Assembly (NCBI GenBank): GCA_038204465.1
Contig: JBBRCX010000017.1
Span: forward strand, 1 to 53,397
Origin: JBBRCX01 sp038204465
GTDB lineage: Bacteria > Planctomycetota > Phycisphaerae > Tepidisphaerales > Tepidisphaeraceae
Direction: 5' to 3'
Length of the DNA stretch: 53,397 nucleotides
A program made the translations under genes and the position numbers. Positions 33,844 to 41,871 of the stretch are shown here, in pieces (the stretch's first letter is position 1; each line of letters begins with the position of its first letter). The notes beneath the pieces were generated by a model. That model was not told where the DNA came from. It made no database searches and saw only the letters and a program-made list of their open reading frames with translations.

Positions 33844-34851
33844 TCACTCGCCGAAGCGGCGCAGCTGTTCGGGAGTGAGGGTGCGATGCTGCCCGCCGGT
33901 CTGTTCGGCGATCTTCTTCAAGACGGGGCTTTCGGCAGCGCCTAATGAGAAGGTATGCACCTTCGTGGCGCCACCCTTGATGGAGTCGGTCACGGCGGCG
34001 AGCGTGTCTTCCTCGAGGGAAGAACCCTTTCCGGTCGCGAGAATGATTTCGCCCGGCATGTGCGCGGCGGCGGCTTCGATTGCGCTTCTGCTGCTTGTGC
34101 GGCCGAACGGAGTCACCTCTTCCAACGCCCTGACGCACGCGTCGACGCGCTCGGGCGTGGCCGGGGAAGGGCCCTCTTCAGGGATCGCGAGTGCACGCGC
34201 GTCGCTCGTCCAGAAGATGATCTGGAATTTCTTGTCAGGGCCAAGCGACCGGAGCGATTTAGCGGTGGCGGCCTTCAGGGCATCGAGCGATTCGGTCATC
34301 GCCTGTCCGCGATCGAGCACATAGATAACGCTCGGCGATTCGAGCTTCACCCCGCAAAAGGATGGCCCGGTCACGAGGGGGACCGCCTCCGCCGCATTCG
34401 AGCCGGTGCCCAACTCGGCGCCGGGAGCGGCCGGCACGGGATTCTTCGCCCCGCTGCCGGAGCCAAGCACCACCCATAGCAGCAAGCCGGCAAGCACCAT
34501 GACGACGACGCCGCTGATTGCCAACAGCGTCGTGGCCACCGACTTCCGCGGCGCGGCGGAGGGCTTGGCGGAGTGGCGCCGATTGGCCAGTCCACTGCCG
34601 GACAAACCGCTGCTTGCGACAACGTCAGCAAGATCGTCGAGGCCCGTTCCGGTGGATGCCCCCCCGCTGCTGCTGGACTTCTTGCGATAGAGCGTTTTGG
34701 ATGCGACCGCCGCGCCGCCGGCGCTCGCCTTTGACTTGGCGGGAACCGTCTGGATGGTCCCGCAGTTGCGGCAGCGGCACACGCCGCCGGCAAAAGCGTC
34801 GTCGATCGAGAGAACTTCTTTGCAGGTGGTGCAGGTGAGGGAGATCATCAA
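33844..34851 (-). CDS. Zinc-ribbon, single-TM, VWA-like protein
   Basis: 335 residues. The N-terminus is a zinc ribbon (Cys7-x2-Cys10 and Cys27-x2-Cys30, in CTTCKEVLSIDDAFAGGVCR), then a disordered Ser/Gly linker, a TM helix at about 108-130, and an outer domain (about 170-330) that looks like a von Willebrand factor A fold: SVIYVLDRGQAMTESLDALK, FQIIFWTSDARAL, EIILATGKGSS, and KVHTFSLGA with a final helix. The metal site is degenerate: DxSxS reads DRGQA. The topology (inside zinc ribbon, outside VWA) suggests a sensor or adaptor; the function is unknown. It is followed, in opposite order on the chromosome, by sppA upstream. Confidence 0.75.
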   Translation of the reverse strand: MMISLTCTTCKEVLSIDDAFAGGVCRCRNCGTIQTVPAKSKASAGGAAVASKTLYRKKSSSSGGASTGTGLDDLADVVASSGLSGSGLANRRHSAKPSAAPRKSVATTLLAISGVVVMVLAGLLLWVVLGSGSGAKNPVPAAPGAELGTGSNAAEAVPLVTGPSFCGVKLESPSVIYVLDRGQAMTESLDALKAATAKSLRSLGPDKKFQIIFWTSDARALAIPEEGPSPATPERVDACVRALEEVTPFGRTSSRSAIEAAAAHMPGEIILATGKGSSLEEDTLAAVTDSIKGGATKVHTFSLGAAESPVLKKIAEQTGGQHRTLTPEQLRRFGE

Positions 34852-34891
34852 TCTCGCAGCAGATTCTGAACTCGATCCAAACCGCTTCGGT

Positions 34892-35884
34892 TCAAAGTCC
34901 CGGTCGCCAGAGGTAGTAGAAGCCGCTCGGCAGGTTGGTCCCTATGCCCGGGAGTTCCAGTTTTAGTACGTCAGCGCGCGGTGATCGAATGGGAGACGTC
35001 GCGTAAATCGACCCGCCGTAGCCATACGGGCGCTTGTACATGACGACCTTGGCGCCGCGGGCGTTTGCCATCTTCCTGGCGACGTTGATTGCGTCGGCGA
35101 GCAGGCCGGTCTGATCGACGAGGCCCAACTGCATAGCCTGTTCTCCGCTGAAGACGCGGCCGCTATAAACGCCTTCATAGTCGGCGGGCATTGTCGCCGG
35201 GGGGCGTTCCGTCACAGGGCGGTTGCTGCTCACGATCTGCTGGAAGCGGATGAAGTATTCATCCACCATTTCCTGCATGACCGCCTCTTCGCGCGCGGTG
35301 AGGTGCTTGAAGGGAGAGCCCATGTCCTTCAGCGGGCCGCTCTTGATCGCCCAGGAGCGGGCGCCGATTTTGTCCAGCGTTCCCTCGAAGTCGAGGCTGT
35401 TGAAGATCACGCCGATGCTGCCGACGACGGTGGTGGGTTGGGCGATGATCTTGTCGGCGGCGCAACTGACGTAGTAGGCCCCGCTCGCGGCGACCTCCTG
35501 TGCGGAGGCGATTACCGGCTTGTGAGTTTTCTGCCGGAAATCCTTCACCATCTGGTACATCGCATCCGAGGTCGAAACCGTTCCCCCGGGAGAATTGACG
35601 CGCAGGACGACCGCTTTCACGGCGGGGTCTTCCGCGGCATGTTTCAGCTGTTGGGTAAACAGGCTGAGCGAGTTTTCCGTCGGCTGGAGGAACCCGCCGG
35701 AGCGCGCATTCACCAGCATCCCCTCCACTTCGATGATGGCGATCTTGTCCGCCGCCCATCCTTTGCCCTGATCCACCTCCTCTTCTTCCAGCTTGTTGGA
35801 GTTGGCGACGGGCGTTACCAGAAAACTAGGGTTGCCGCACCCGGCGGCGCAACAGAAAACCAGGCTCAGGAGGAACAATCGCAT
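34892..35884 (-). CDS. sppA: SppA-like S49 peptidase, lipoprotein
   Basis: 330 residues. The signal peptide ends CCAAGC (Cys16 lipidated), unusual since SppA is generally TM-anchored. Single S49 protease domain: KIAIIEVEGMLVN, VKAVVLRVNSPGGTVSTSD, the nucleophile region QEVAASGAYYVSCAADKI (Ser134) and the general base in SGPLKDMGSPFK (Lys186). It is of the short, SppA36-type with one domain. It degrades signal peptides or membrane protein remnants. ATG at 35884 was chosen over 35926 because it starts the lipoprotein signal. It is divergent from the zincin at 35990, with a 105-base shared promoter region. Confidence 0.88.
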   Translation of the reverse strand: MRLFLLSLVFCCAAGCGNPSFLVTPVANSNKLEEEEVDQGKGWAADKIAIIEVEGMLVNARSGGFLQPTENSLSLFTQQLKHAAEDPAVKAVVLRVNSPGGTVSTSDAMYQMVKDFRQKTHKPVIASAQEVAASGAYYVSCAADKIIAQPTTVVGSIGVIFNSLDFEGTLDKIGARSWAIKSGPLKDMGSPFKHLTAREEAVMQEMVDEYFIRFQQIVSSNRPVTERPPATMPADYEGVYSGRVFSGEQAMQLGLVDQTGLLADAINVARKMANARGAKVVMYKRPYGYGGSIYATSPIRSPRADVLKLELPGIGTNLPSGFYYLWRPGL

Positions 35885-35989
35885 GCTCTGCCTCGGAGAG
35901 AGATGGAACCCCCATCGCGACGGCAATGGCGCTGCCGGCGCGCGGGGCGGACACGGGATCGCTAAAATAACACCGACGAAATCTTATCG

Positions 35990-36370
35990 ATGCCTTATCA
36001 CGTGAGCAAAGCGGTTTTCTCTGAACTCGTCGAGCGGGCCCTGGAAGAATTGCCCGACGCGTTCGCGCAGTTCCTGGAGGAAGTGCCCATCGAGGTTCGG
36101 GACCGACCGACGGCCGTGCAGATGCGCGCTCTCGATTTGAAGGGTAATCATCTGCTGCTGGGCCTGTATCGGGGCCGGCCTCGGACCCAGCGCAGCATCG
36201 AGCATTCCGGCTCGCTTCCCGACGTGATCTACATCTTTCAGGGACCGATCGAGCAGGTCTCAGACAGCGAGGAAGCGCTGGTTGATCAGGTCCGAAAGAC
36301 GGTGCTCCACGAGATCGGACATCACTTCGGCATGAGCGAAAACGACTTGGATGAGCTTGGTTATGGATGA
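35990..36370 (+). CDS. Small zincin-like metallopeptidase
   Basis: 126 residues. PF06262 family (DUF1025, zincin_1): N-terminal FSELVERALEELPDAFAQFL and VPIEVRDRP, centre LLLGLYRGRPRTQRS, and a C-terminal metalloprotease motif HEIGHHFGMSENDLDELGY (His107, Glu108, His111). No signal peptide; cytoplasmic. Family members are small, widespread zincins without a settled role. ATG 35990 sits after an A/T-rich segment; start and length match the family exactly. Confidence 0.9.
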   Translation: MPYHVSKAVFSELVERALEELPDAFAQFLEEVPIEVRDRPTAVQMRALDLKGNHLLLGLYRGRPRTQRSIEHSGSLPDVIYIFQGPIEQVSDSEEALVDQVRKTVLHEIGHHFGMSENDLDELGYG

Positions 36371-36646
36371 ACCCGTGCCGCGCAGCAGGCGTACGCGTTC
36401 GAAACAGGGAACATTCACGGGCAGCCGATAATATTCTGCACGACACGGAAGCCGTGGTGGCTATTATGATTGCGTGCTAAAGGCCAGCGACGCGGGATGT
36501 CGATTGTGCTGTGGATGACGATGTTGGCTTGCCCCATCGTTTGTGCAGGGGTATAGGTTTTCGTACGCGATCCCCTCGCGATTTTTGGGCGCGGCCGACC
36601 GCTCCCCCAGAGCTGTGCCCGAAGCCGCTGGCTCAGAGGTTTTCTC
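36371..36646 (+). other. Region upstream of the HlyD/M50/SecA-like locus
   Basis: 276 bases between the zincin and the first gene of the four-gene locus, with no supportable gene. An inverted pair ACGGAAGCCGT near 36446 and mixed AT-rich words (GATAATATTC, CTATTATGATTG) between 36426 and 36473 make it a likely promoter area, but no clear -35/-10 pair is present. AGAGG lies about 10 bases before the ATG at 36647. Confidence 0.35.
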
Positions 36647-37495
36647 ATGTCAAAGACTCTGCTGTTGTGTATTGCGACGCTCTTGGCCCTCGGCAGCTTG
36701 CTGCGCTCCGAAGAGACCCCCACCCAGGCGCCCCCGGCGGCTGAAAAAGGCATCACCCGCCCGTCCGAGTCGACGGAATATCAGTTCAACCAGCCCGGCC
36801 TGATCGAACAGGTCATGGTGAAGGAAGGCGATTCGGTCAAGAAAGGTGATCTGCTGGTGAAGCAGAACGACACCGTCGAGCAGCAGACGCTCAAGAGCAA
36901 GAGCATTGATGCTGATTCGGACCTGAGCCAGCGACTCGCCCAGGCCAAGCTCGACGTGCTGCGCGTGGACTTGAAGCGCAAGAAGGAACTGCTCGCCCAG
37001 CAGAATGTCTCGCAGGCTGAGTATGAGGAAGCCGACCTCAAGGTGAAAGAGGCCGAGCTCGACCTGGAATACAGCGGCCAGAAAATCCGCCAGGCGAAGA
37101 TCGACGTCGAAGAGCAGAGGGCGCGGATCGAGCTGAAAAAGATGATCAGCACATTCGACGGCATCGTGCAGAAGGTCGATGCGCGAGCCGGGCAGAACGC
37201 CGACCCGTCCAAGCCCCAGGTCATCGTGGTGCGAAACGATCCGCTCTGGATCGACGTGCACGCGCCCTCGGCCAAGACCAAGCTGCTGAAGGAAAAACAG
37301 CCGCTGCAGATTCGCTACGACGGCGAGGACCAGTGGCAGGATGCAGAGATCATCTTCCTCGATCCGGTCGTCGACGCTCAGAGCGATACGCAGTTGGTCC
37401 GGCTGCAGATGAAGAACCCGAGCGGCCGCCGCGCCGGGCTGCGCGTGGACGTTCGCCTCCCCGAGGAAGTGACGGCTGCATCGGCGCGGCAATAA
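36647..37495 (+). CDS. Secreted HlyD-like periplasmic adaptor
   Basis: 282 residues. A Sec signal peptide (about 1-21) is followed by half of a biotinyl-lipoyl domain (QPGLIEQVMVKEGDSVKKGDLLVKQND, about 48-75), a helical hairpin coiled coil (about 78-165), the second lipoyl half (FDGIVQKVDARAGQNADP) and a beta-barrel domain (about 200-275). This is the membrane-fusion-protein layout. It has no TM or lipobox, so it should be periplasmic. It opens the four-gene run and ends 108 bases before the GAF-HlyD gene. No RND pump or ABC transporter gene accompanies it, which is odd for this family. Confidence 0.82.
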   Translation: MSKTLLLCIATLLALGSLLRSEETPTQAPPAAEKGITRPSESTEYQFNQPGLIEQVMVKEGDSVKKGDLLVKQNDTVEQQTLKSKSIDADSDLSQRLAQAKLDVLRVDLKRKKELLAQQNVSQAEYEEADLKVKEAELDLEYSGQKIRQAKIDVEEQRARIELKKMISTFDGIVQKVDARAGQNADPSKPQVIVVRNDPLWIDVHAPSAKTKLLKEKQPLQIRYDGEDQWQDAEIIFLDPVVDAQSDTQLVRLQMKNPSGRRAGLRVDVRLPEEVTAASARQ

Positions 37496-37603
37496 GCTCT
37501 CGCTGTCGGCAATAGTGGTGAAGACGATGGTGGTGGGAAACGGAAAGATGCAGCGAGCAGGCAAATTCGGGCCGCGGGCCCAATAACTAAAGAGGTCAGA
37601 AAC

Positions 37604-39553
37604 GTGGCTTCAGGAATCGTTGAATCGCAAGGCCAATCCGGATCGCAGGGTCAGTCGGGCTCGCAGGAGACGACGCCGGCGACGCCCGCGAGCAATCTAT
37701 CCCACCTCGTCCAACGGCTCGTCGATGCCTCGAGCAATCTGCCCGCGTTTGTGAACGACCTGCTGACCGCCCAGGCGGTGATGGTCGCCGGCACCGAGGC
37801 AGCGGGCTTCCTGATCGAGCGCGGGGGAGAGGAAAACGGCTTCGCCCTTCGGCCGATCGCCCATATCCGTCCCGACCAGAGCACCGCCGAAACCCGCGCC
37901 GCCGCTCTGACCGCATTCCAGGACATCGTCAAACCCTGCATCGCCCAGAACAAGGACGGTGCCTACGAGATCGGCAATCCCAACGATTCACACGAGTCGC
38001 AGTTTTGCCTCGTGACGCTGCTGCGCAATGAGGGCGACGTGGTCGCCGTGTCGGCGGTCGTCACCCGCTGCATGAACTTCGAGCGCGCCCGCCAGCGGCT
38101 CATGTCGATGCAACTGGTCGCGGGCTATTTCGATCTGTTCACGCTGCGAAAGACCTCCGAAAACTCACGGATGATCGCCCAGAGCCACCAGCACGTACTG
38201 CAGTTGGCGACGGCGGTGGCCACCGCGGAGGGCTTTGACTCGGCGGCGATGAACCTGTGCAACGAGCTGGCCACCCGCAGCAGCGCGACGCGCGTCTCGC
38301 TCGGCTGGGTCAAGGGCCGCAACTGCAAGGTCAAGGCGCTCTCGCACACCGAGGAGTTCGACAAGAAGCAGGAGCTGATCGTCCAGCTCGAGAAGGTGAT
38401 GGAGGAGTGCCTCGACCAGGAACAGGTCGTGCAGTACGACCCCAACGGCGCCGGCACGGACAACGTCACCCGCTCCGCCCAGCAGCTCTCGCGCAGCCAG
38501 GGCGGAAACGTCGTGCTTTCACTGCCGCTGCGCCGGCGGTCGGAAATGGCCGGCGTGATCGTCCTGGAGTTCCTGCCGAGCCAGCAACTCGGACCGCAGG
38601 TGGCCAACGGCCTCGCGGTCGCCGTCGAACTGCTCGCGCCGCAGCTTTACGACCGCTATCAAAACGACCGCTACCTCGTGACCAAGGTTGCCATCAGCAC
38701 CCGCGAAGGCGCGAAGATGGTGATGGGCCCGAAGCACATGGTCGCCAAGCTGATCGCGGTGCTGGTGATCGCGCTGGCGATCTTCGTCACGCTCTACAAG
38801 CCGATGTATCACGTCAGCGCGCCGTTCCAGTTTTCCCCGATCGAAAAACGCACGGTCTCCGTGCCGTTTGACGGGCAGCTCGGCAAGCTGGCCAGGATGG
38901 ACGGCAAATTCATCAAACCGAGCACCGAGGTGAAGGCCGGCCAACTGCTGATCGAGATGAACGTCGACAACATCAAGCTGGAGCGCGACAAGGCGCGAAG
39001 CGAAGCCCTGGCGTATGAAAAAGAGGCTGAGAAATACCAGGGCCAGAAAAAGATCGCCGAGGAGCAGCAGGCCCGCTTCCAGGCCGAGGCGGCCAAGGCG
39101 CAGGTGGCGTATTTCGATTACCAGATCGGCCTTGCCAGGATCACAGCGCCCATCGACGGCGTGGTTCTCGTCGGCGACCTCGAGGACAAACAGTATTCAC
39201 AGATCGAGCGGGGCAAGGTGCTTTTTGAAATCGCGCCCAGGCAAAACCTTCGCGCGGAGATGAGCGTCAACGAGCGTGATATCCAGGACGTCGAGATCGG
39301 CCAGGAGGGCAACCTCGCCACCACCAGCCTGCCGAGCGAGAAGCATCCCTTCACCATCGCCAGCATCGTGCCTATTGGGACCACCAAGGAAGGCAACAAC
39401 ACCTTCACGGTCTATGGAACGCTGGACAAGGTGTCGCCCGACTGGCGGCCTGGAATGATGGGCGAGGCGCGCATCGACACCCGCCACGAGCGCCTCGCGT
39501 GGATCTGGACCCACCGCCTGGTCGACTTCGTGAAGCTCAAGCTCTGGATGTAA
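37604..39553 (+). CDS. GAF-GAF-TM-HlyD fusion protein
   Basis: 649 residues, GTG start with AGAGG 8 bases before it. A Gln/Ser/Gly-rich start (QGQSGSQGQSGSQ) leads into two GAF-like modules (about 30-170 and 195-350; the second has GGNVVLSLPLRRRSEMAGVIVLEF), one TM at about 382-402 (LIAVLVIALAIFVTLY) and a HlyD-like part: lipoyl half VSVPFDGQLGKLARMDGKFI, coiled-coil hairpin (about 450-505), second lipoyl half ITAPIDGVVLVGDLEDK, beta barrel, and a C-terminal amphipathic end. A cytoplasmic sensor appears to be joined directly to a periplasmic adaptor. Its C-terminus resembles that of the next protein (both end in Lys-x-x-Met or Thr-Lys-Trp-Met). Confidence 0.8.
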   Translation: MASGIVESQGQSGSQGQSGSQETTPATPASNLSHLVQRLVDASSNLPAFVNDLLTAQAVMVAGTEAAGFLIERGGEENGFALRPIAHIRPDQSTAETRAAALTAFQDIVKPCIAQNKDGAYEIGNPNDSHESQFCLVTLLRNEGDVVAVSAVVTRCMNFERARQRLMSMQLVAGYFDLFTLRKTSENSRMIAQSHQHVLQLATAVATAEGFDSAAMNLCNELATRSSATRVSLGWVKGRNCKVKALSHTEEFDKKQELIVQLEKVMEECLDQEQVVQYDPNGAGTDNVTRSAQQLSRSQGGNVVLSLPLRRRSEMAGVIVLEFLPSQQLGPQVANGLAVAVELLAPQLYDRYQNDRYLVTKVAISTREGAKMVMGPKHMVAKLIAVLVIALAIFVTLYKPMYHVSAPFQFSPIEKRTVSVPFDGQLGKLARMDGKFIKPSTEVKAGQLLIEMNVDNIKLERDKARSEALAYEKEAEKYQGQKKIAEEQQARFQAEAAKAQVAYFDYQIGLARITAPIDGVVLVGDLEDKQYSQIERGKVLFEIAPRQNLRAEMSVNERDIQDVEIGQEGNLATTSLPSEKHPFTIASIVPIGTTKEGNNTFTVYGTLDKVSPDWRPGMMGEARIDTRHERLAWIWTHRLVDFVKLKLWM

Positions 39554-39613
39554 CCGATTCGCTTTCGTCTTTTCGCCTTGGTCGCGATCTTCATTGCGCA
39601 GCCGGTCTGAATC

Positions 39614-41824
39614 ATGACCCTTCAACTTCGCCCGACGTTCTCCGAGTCCTGGTATCGCGTCGCGGGCCTGCGCGCCAAGCTTCGGCCCAGCGCGCAGATA
39701 TCGCGTCAGTACTATCGCGGCGAGCGCTGGTACGTGGTGCGCGACCCGGCGGGCAATCAGTTTCACCGGCTCAGCGATCCGGCCTACCGCTTTGTAGGAC
39801 TGCTCGACGGGCGGCGCACGGTTTCTGAGGCGTGGGACCTCGCGGGCGGACAGCTCGCCGACGACGCGCCGACCCAGCCGGAAGTCATCCAGATCCTCTC
39901 GCACCTGTTCTCCGCCAACCTGATTGACGCCGATGTCACGCCCGACGCCACAGTGCTGCTGCGGCGGCACAAGCAGCTGAGCAAGCGGAAGATGCAGGGC
40001 CGGCTGATGAACGTGCTGTTCCCGCGCATTCCGCTGTGGGACCCCGACGCGTTCCTCGTGCGCTGGATGCCGCTGGTGCGGACGCTGTTCAGCAAGGTCG
40101 GCGCGGTCATCTGGCTCATCGTCATCGGCATTGTGGCAACGCTGCTGGTGCCGGAAGGCGCGCGGCTGAAGGCGGCGGCGGAGCACGCGGTCGACCTCCA
40201 GCACAACCCGATCAACGTCCTGTACCTCTGGGCGGTCTTCGTCTTCATCAAGTTGATCCACGAGCTGGGCCACGCCTTCGCCTGCCGCCGCTTTGGAGGC
40301 GAATGCCACGAGCTGGGGATCATGTTCCTGGTCTTCATTCCGACGCCTTACGTGGACGCGTCCTCGGCGTGGGCGTTCCCCAGCCGCTGGCAGCGAATCT
40401 TCGTGGGGGCGGCCGGCATGATCGTGGAGCTGTTCTTCGCGGCGTTGTGCGCGTTCCTGTGGTTGAACACCTCCTCCAGTCACATTGTCAGCCAGCTGGC
40501 CTTTAACGCGATGCTGGTGGCGAGCGTCTCGACCGTCATCTTCAACGCCAACCCGCTGCTGCGCTACGATGGCTACTACATCCTCTCCGACTTCCTGGAG
40601 ATCCCGAACCTTCGGCAGAAGAGCACTGAGTACGCGCTGGGGCTGATCAAGCGGCACGTATTCCGCGTGAAGCAGCAGCAGCCGCTGCCCCCCGTTCTGC
40701 AGCGCGTCTGGCTGCTGAGCTACGCGGTCCTCTCTTCGATTTACCGGGTGTTCGTGGGCGTGGTCATCATGCTCGTCGTCACCTATCAGATCCCCGTGCT
40801 CGGGGTATTGATGGCGATTGGCGGCGTGATCACGTGGCTGGTCGTGCCGCTCGGAAAAACCTTCAAGTACCTGACGATCGACCCGGAGCTGCACCGCAAG
40901 CGCTTCCGGGCGATGGCGTTTGCGATCAGCGTGACCGCCGCCGCCGTCGCGCTCATCGGGCTCATCCCCTTCTGGTTCAACGTTTCCGCGACGGGCATCA
41001 CCGAGCCGCACGCGAAGGAGGTCCTGCGGGCCAAGTATCCCGGCTTCGTCTCTGAGATCAGCACCACGGACGGGGCCAATCTTCGCGGGCCCGTGCTCGA
41101 CGCGACGGGGAAGGTGGTCCGTCCGGGCGATGTCATCCTGGTGCTGAACGACAAGGACCTGGAGCGCGACATCGCGCAAACCGAGGCCCGCCTCAAAGGC
41201 ACAAGGGCGCGCCTGCGGCAGTCGATCGCGATGGACCCGGCCCAGCGCCGGATCGACGAGGACGCCGTGCAGACCCTGGAGAATCAGCTCGCCGATTACC
41301 AGGAACGCAAGGAGCTGTTGACGATCCGTGCGCCGTTCGATGGACTGCTGATTTCGCCGATGCTGCACGAAATGCCGGGCCGCTATCTGCCTCGCGGGCA
41401 GGACATCGGCACGATCGCGCAGCTCGACAAGCTGCGCGTCCGCGCGGTCCTGCCACAGAAGGACGTGGAGCCGGTGGTGGGAGGCACCACAATTACCGAG
41501 GTGCGCCTGGCCGGCGATCTGCACACGGTCCTGTCGGGTTATGACGTGCAGAAGAGCTACGCGAGCGCGGAAGAGCTTCCGGATCCTTCACTCGGCACGC
41601 CGGGCAGCGAGGAGATTGCCATCGACCCGCACGACCCCACCGGGAAGAAACCGATGATCAGCCAGTTCGAGGTGGGCATCACGCTGGATAACCCCGCGGC
41701 GAAGTACCGGCCCGGACAGCGGGCATATGTCGAATTTAAGCTCGACAAGAAGCCGCTGATCTGGCAGTGGGGACGCCGCTTCTGGCAATTGGTGCAGACC
41801 CGCAGCAACACCAAGTGGATGTAG
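39614..41824 (+). CDS. PqqD-like/M50 peptidase/HlyD membrane protein
   Basis: 736 residues. The N-terminal region (about 25-110) has a PqqD-like winged-helix pattern: QYYRGERWYVVRDPAGNQFH, LSDPAYRFVGLLDGRRTVSE. Next is a multi-TM M50 (site-2 protease) domain with the zinc site HELGH (216-220) and the second motif NANPLLRYDGYY (Asn313, Asp319), so catalytic residues are intact. From about 490 on there is a HlyD-like part (lipoyl halves around a coiled coil; LTIRAPFDGLLISP). Combined PqqD/M50/HlyD proteins occur in planctomycetes and proteobacteria and relate to peptide processing and export; the substrate is unknown. Spacings of 60 and 47 bases to neighbours indicate an operon. Confidence 0.85.
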   Translation: MTLQLRPTFSESWYRVAGLRAKLRPSAQISRQYYRGERWYVVRDPAGNQFHRLSDPAYRFVGLLDGRRTVSEAWDLAGGQLADDAPTQPEVIQILSHLFSANLIDADVTPDATVLLRRHKQLSKRKMQGRLMNVLFPRIPLWDPDAFLVRWMPLVRTLFSKVGAVIWLIVIGIVATLLVPEGARLKAAAEHAVDLQHNPINVLYLWAVFVFIKLIHELGHAFACRRFGGECHELGIMFLVFIPTPYVDASSAWAFPSRWQRIFVGAAGMIVELFFAALCAFLWLNTSSSHIVSQLAFNAMLVASVSTVIFNANPLLRYDGYYILSDFLEIPNLRQKSTEYALGLIKRHVFRVKQQQPLPPVLQRVWLLSYAVLSSIYRVFVGVVIMLVVTYQIPVLGVLMAIGGVITWLVVPLGKTFKYLTIDPELHRKRFRAMAFAISVTAAAVALIGLIPFWFNVSATGITEPHAKEVLRAKYPGFVSEISTTDGANLRGPVLDATGKVVRPGDVILVLNDKDLERDIAQTEARLKGTRARLRQSIAMDPAQRRIDEDAVQTLENQLADYQERKELLTIRAPFDGLLISPMLHEMPGRYLPRGQDIGTIAQLDKLRVRAVLPQKDVEPVVGGTTITEVRLAGDLHTVLSGYDVQKSYASAEELPDPSLGTPGSEEIAIDPHDPTGKKPMISQFEVGITLDNPAAKYRPGQRAYVEFKLDKKPLIWQWGRRFWQLVQTRSNTKWM

Positions 41825-41871
41825 CGCCGGCCCTGCTCGGCGCGCAAGACCTTCGTTGATGAATTTGTGAC

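Noticed and set aside
36647..37495. RND efflux pump adaptor
   Set aside because: The fold fits, but no RND pump or outer-membrane channel gene is near; its neighbours are M50, HlyD and SecA-like genes.
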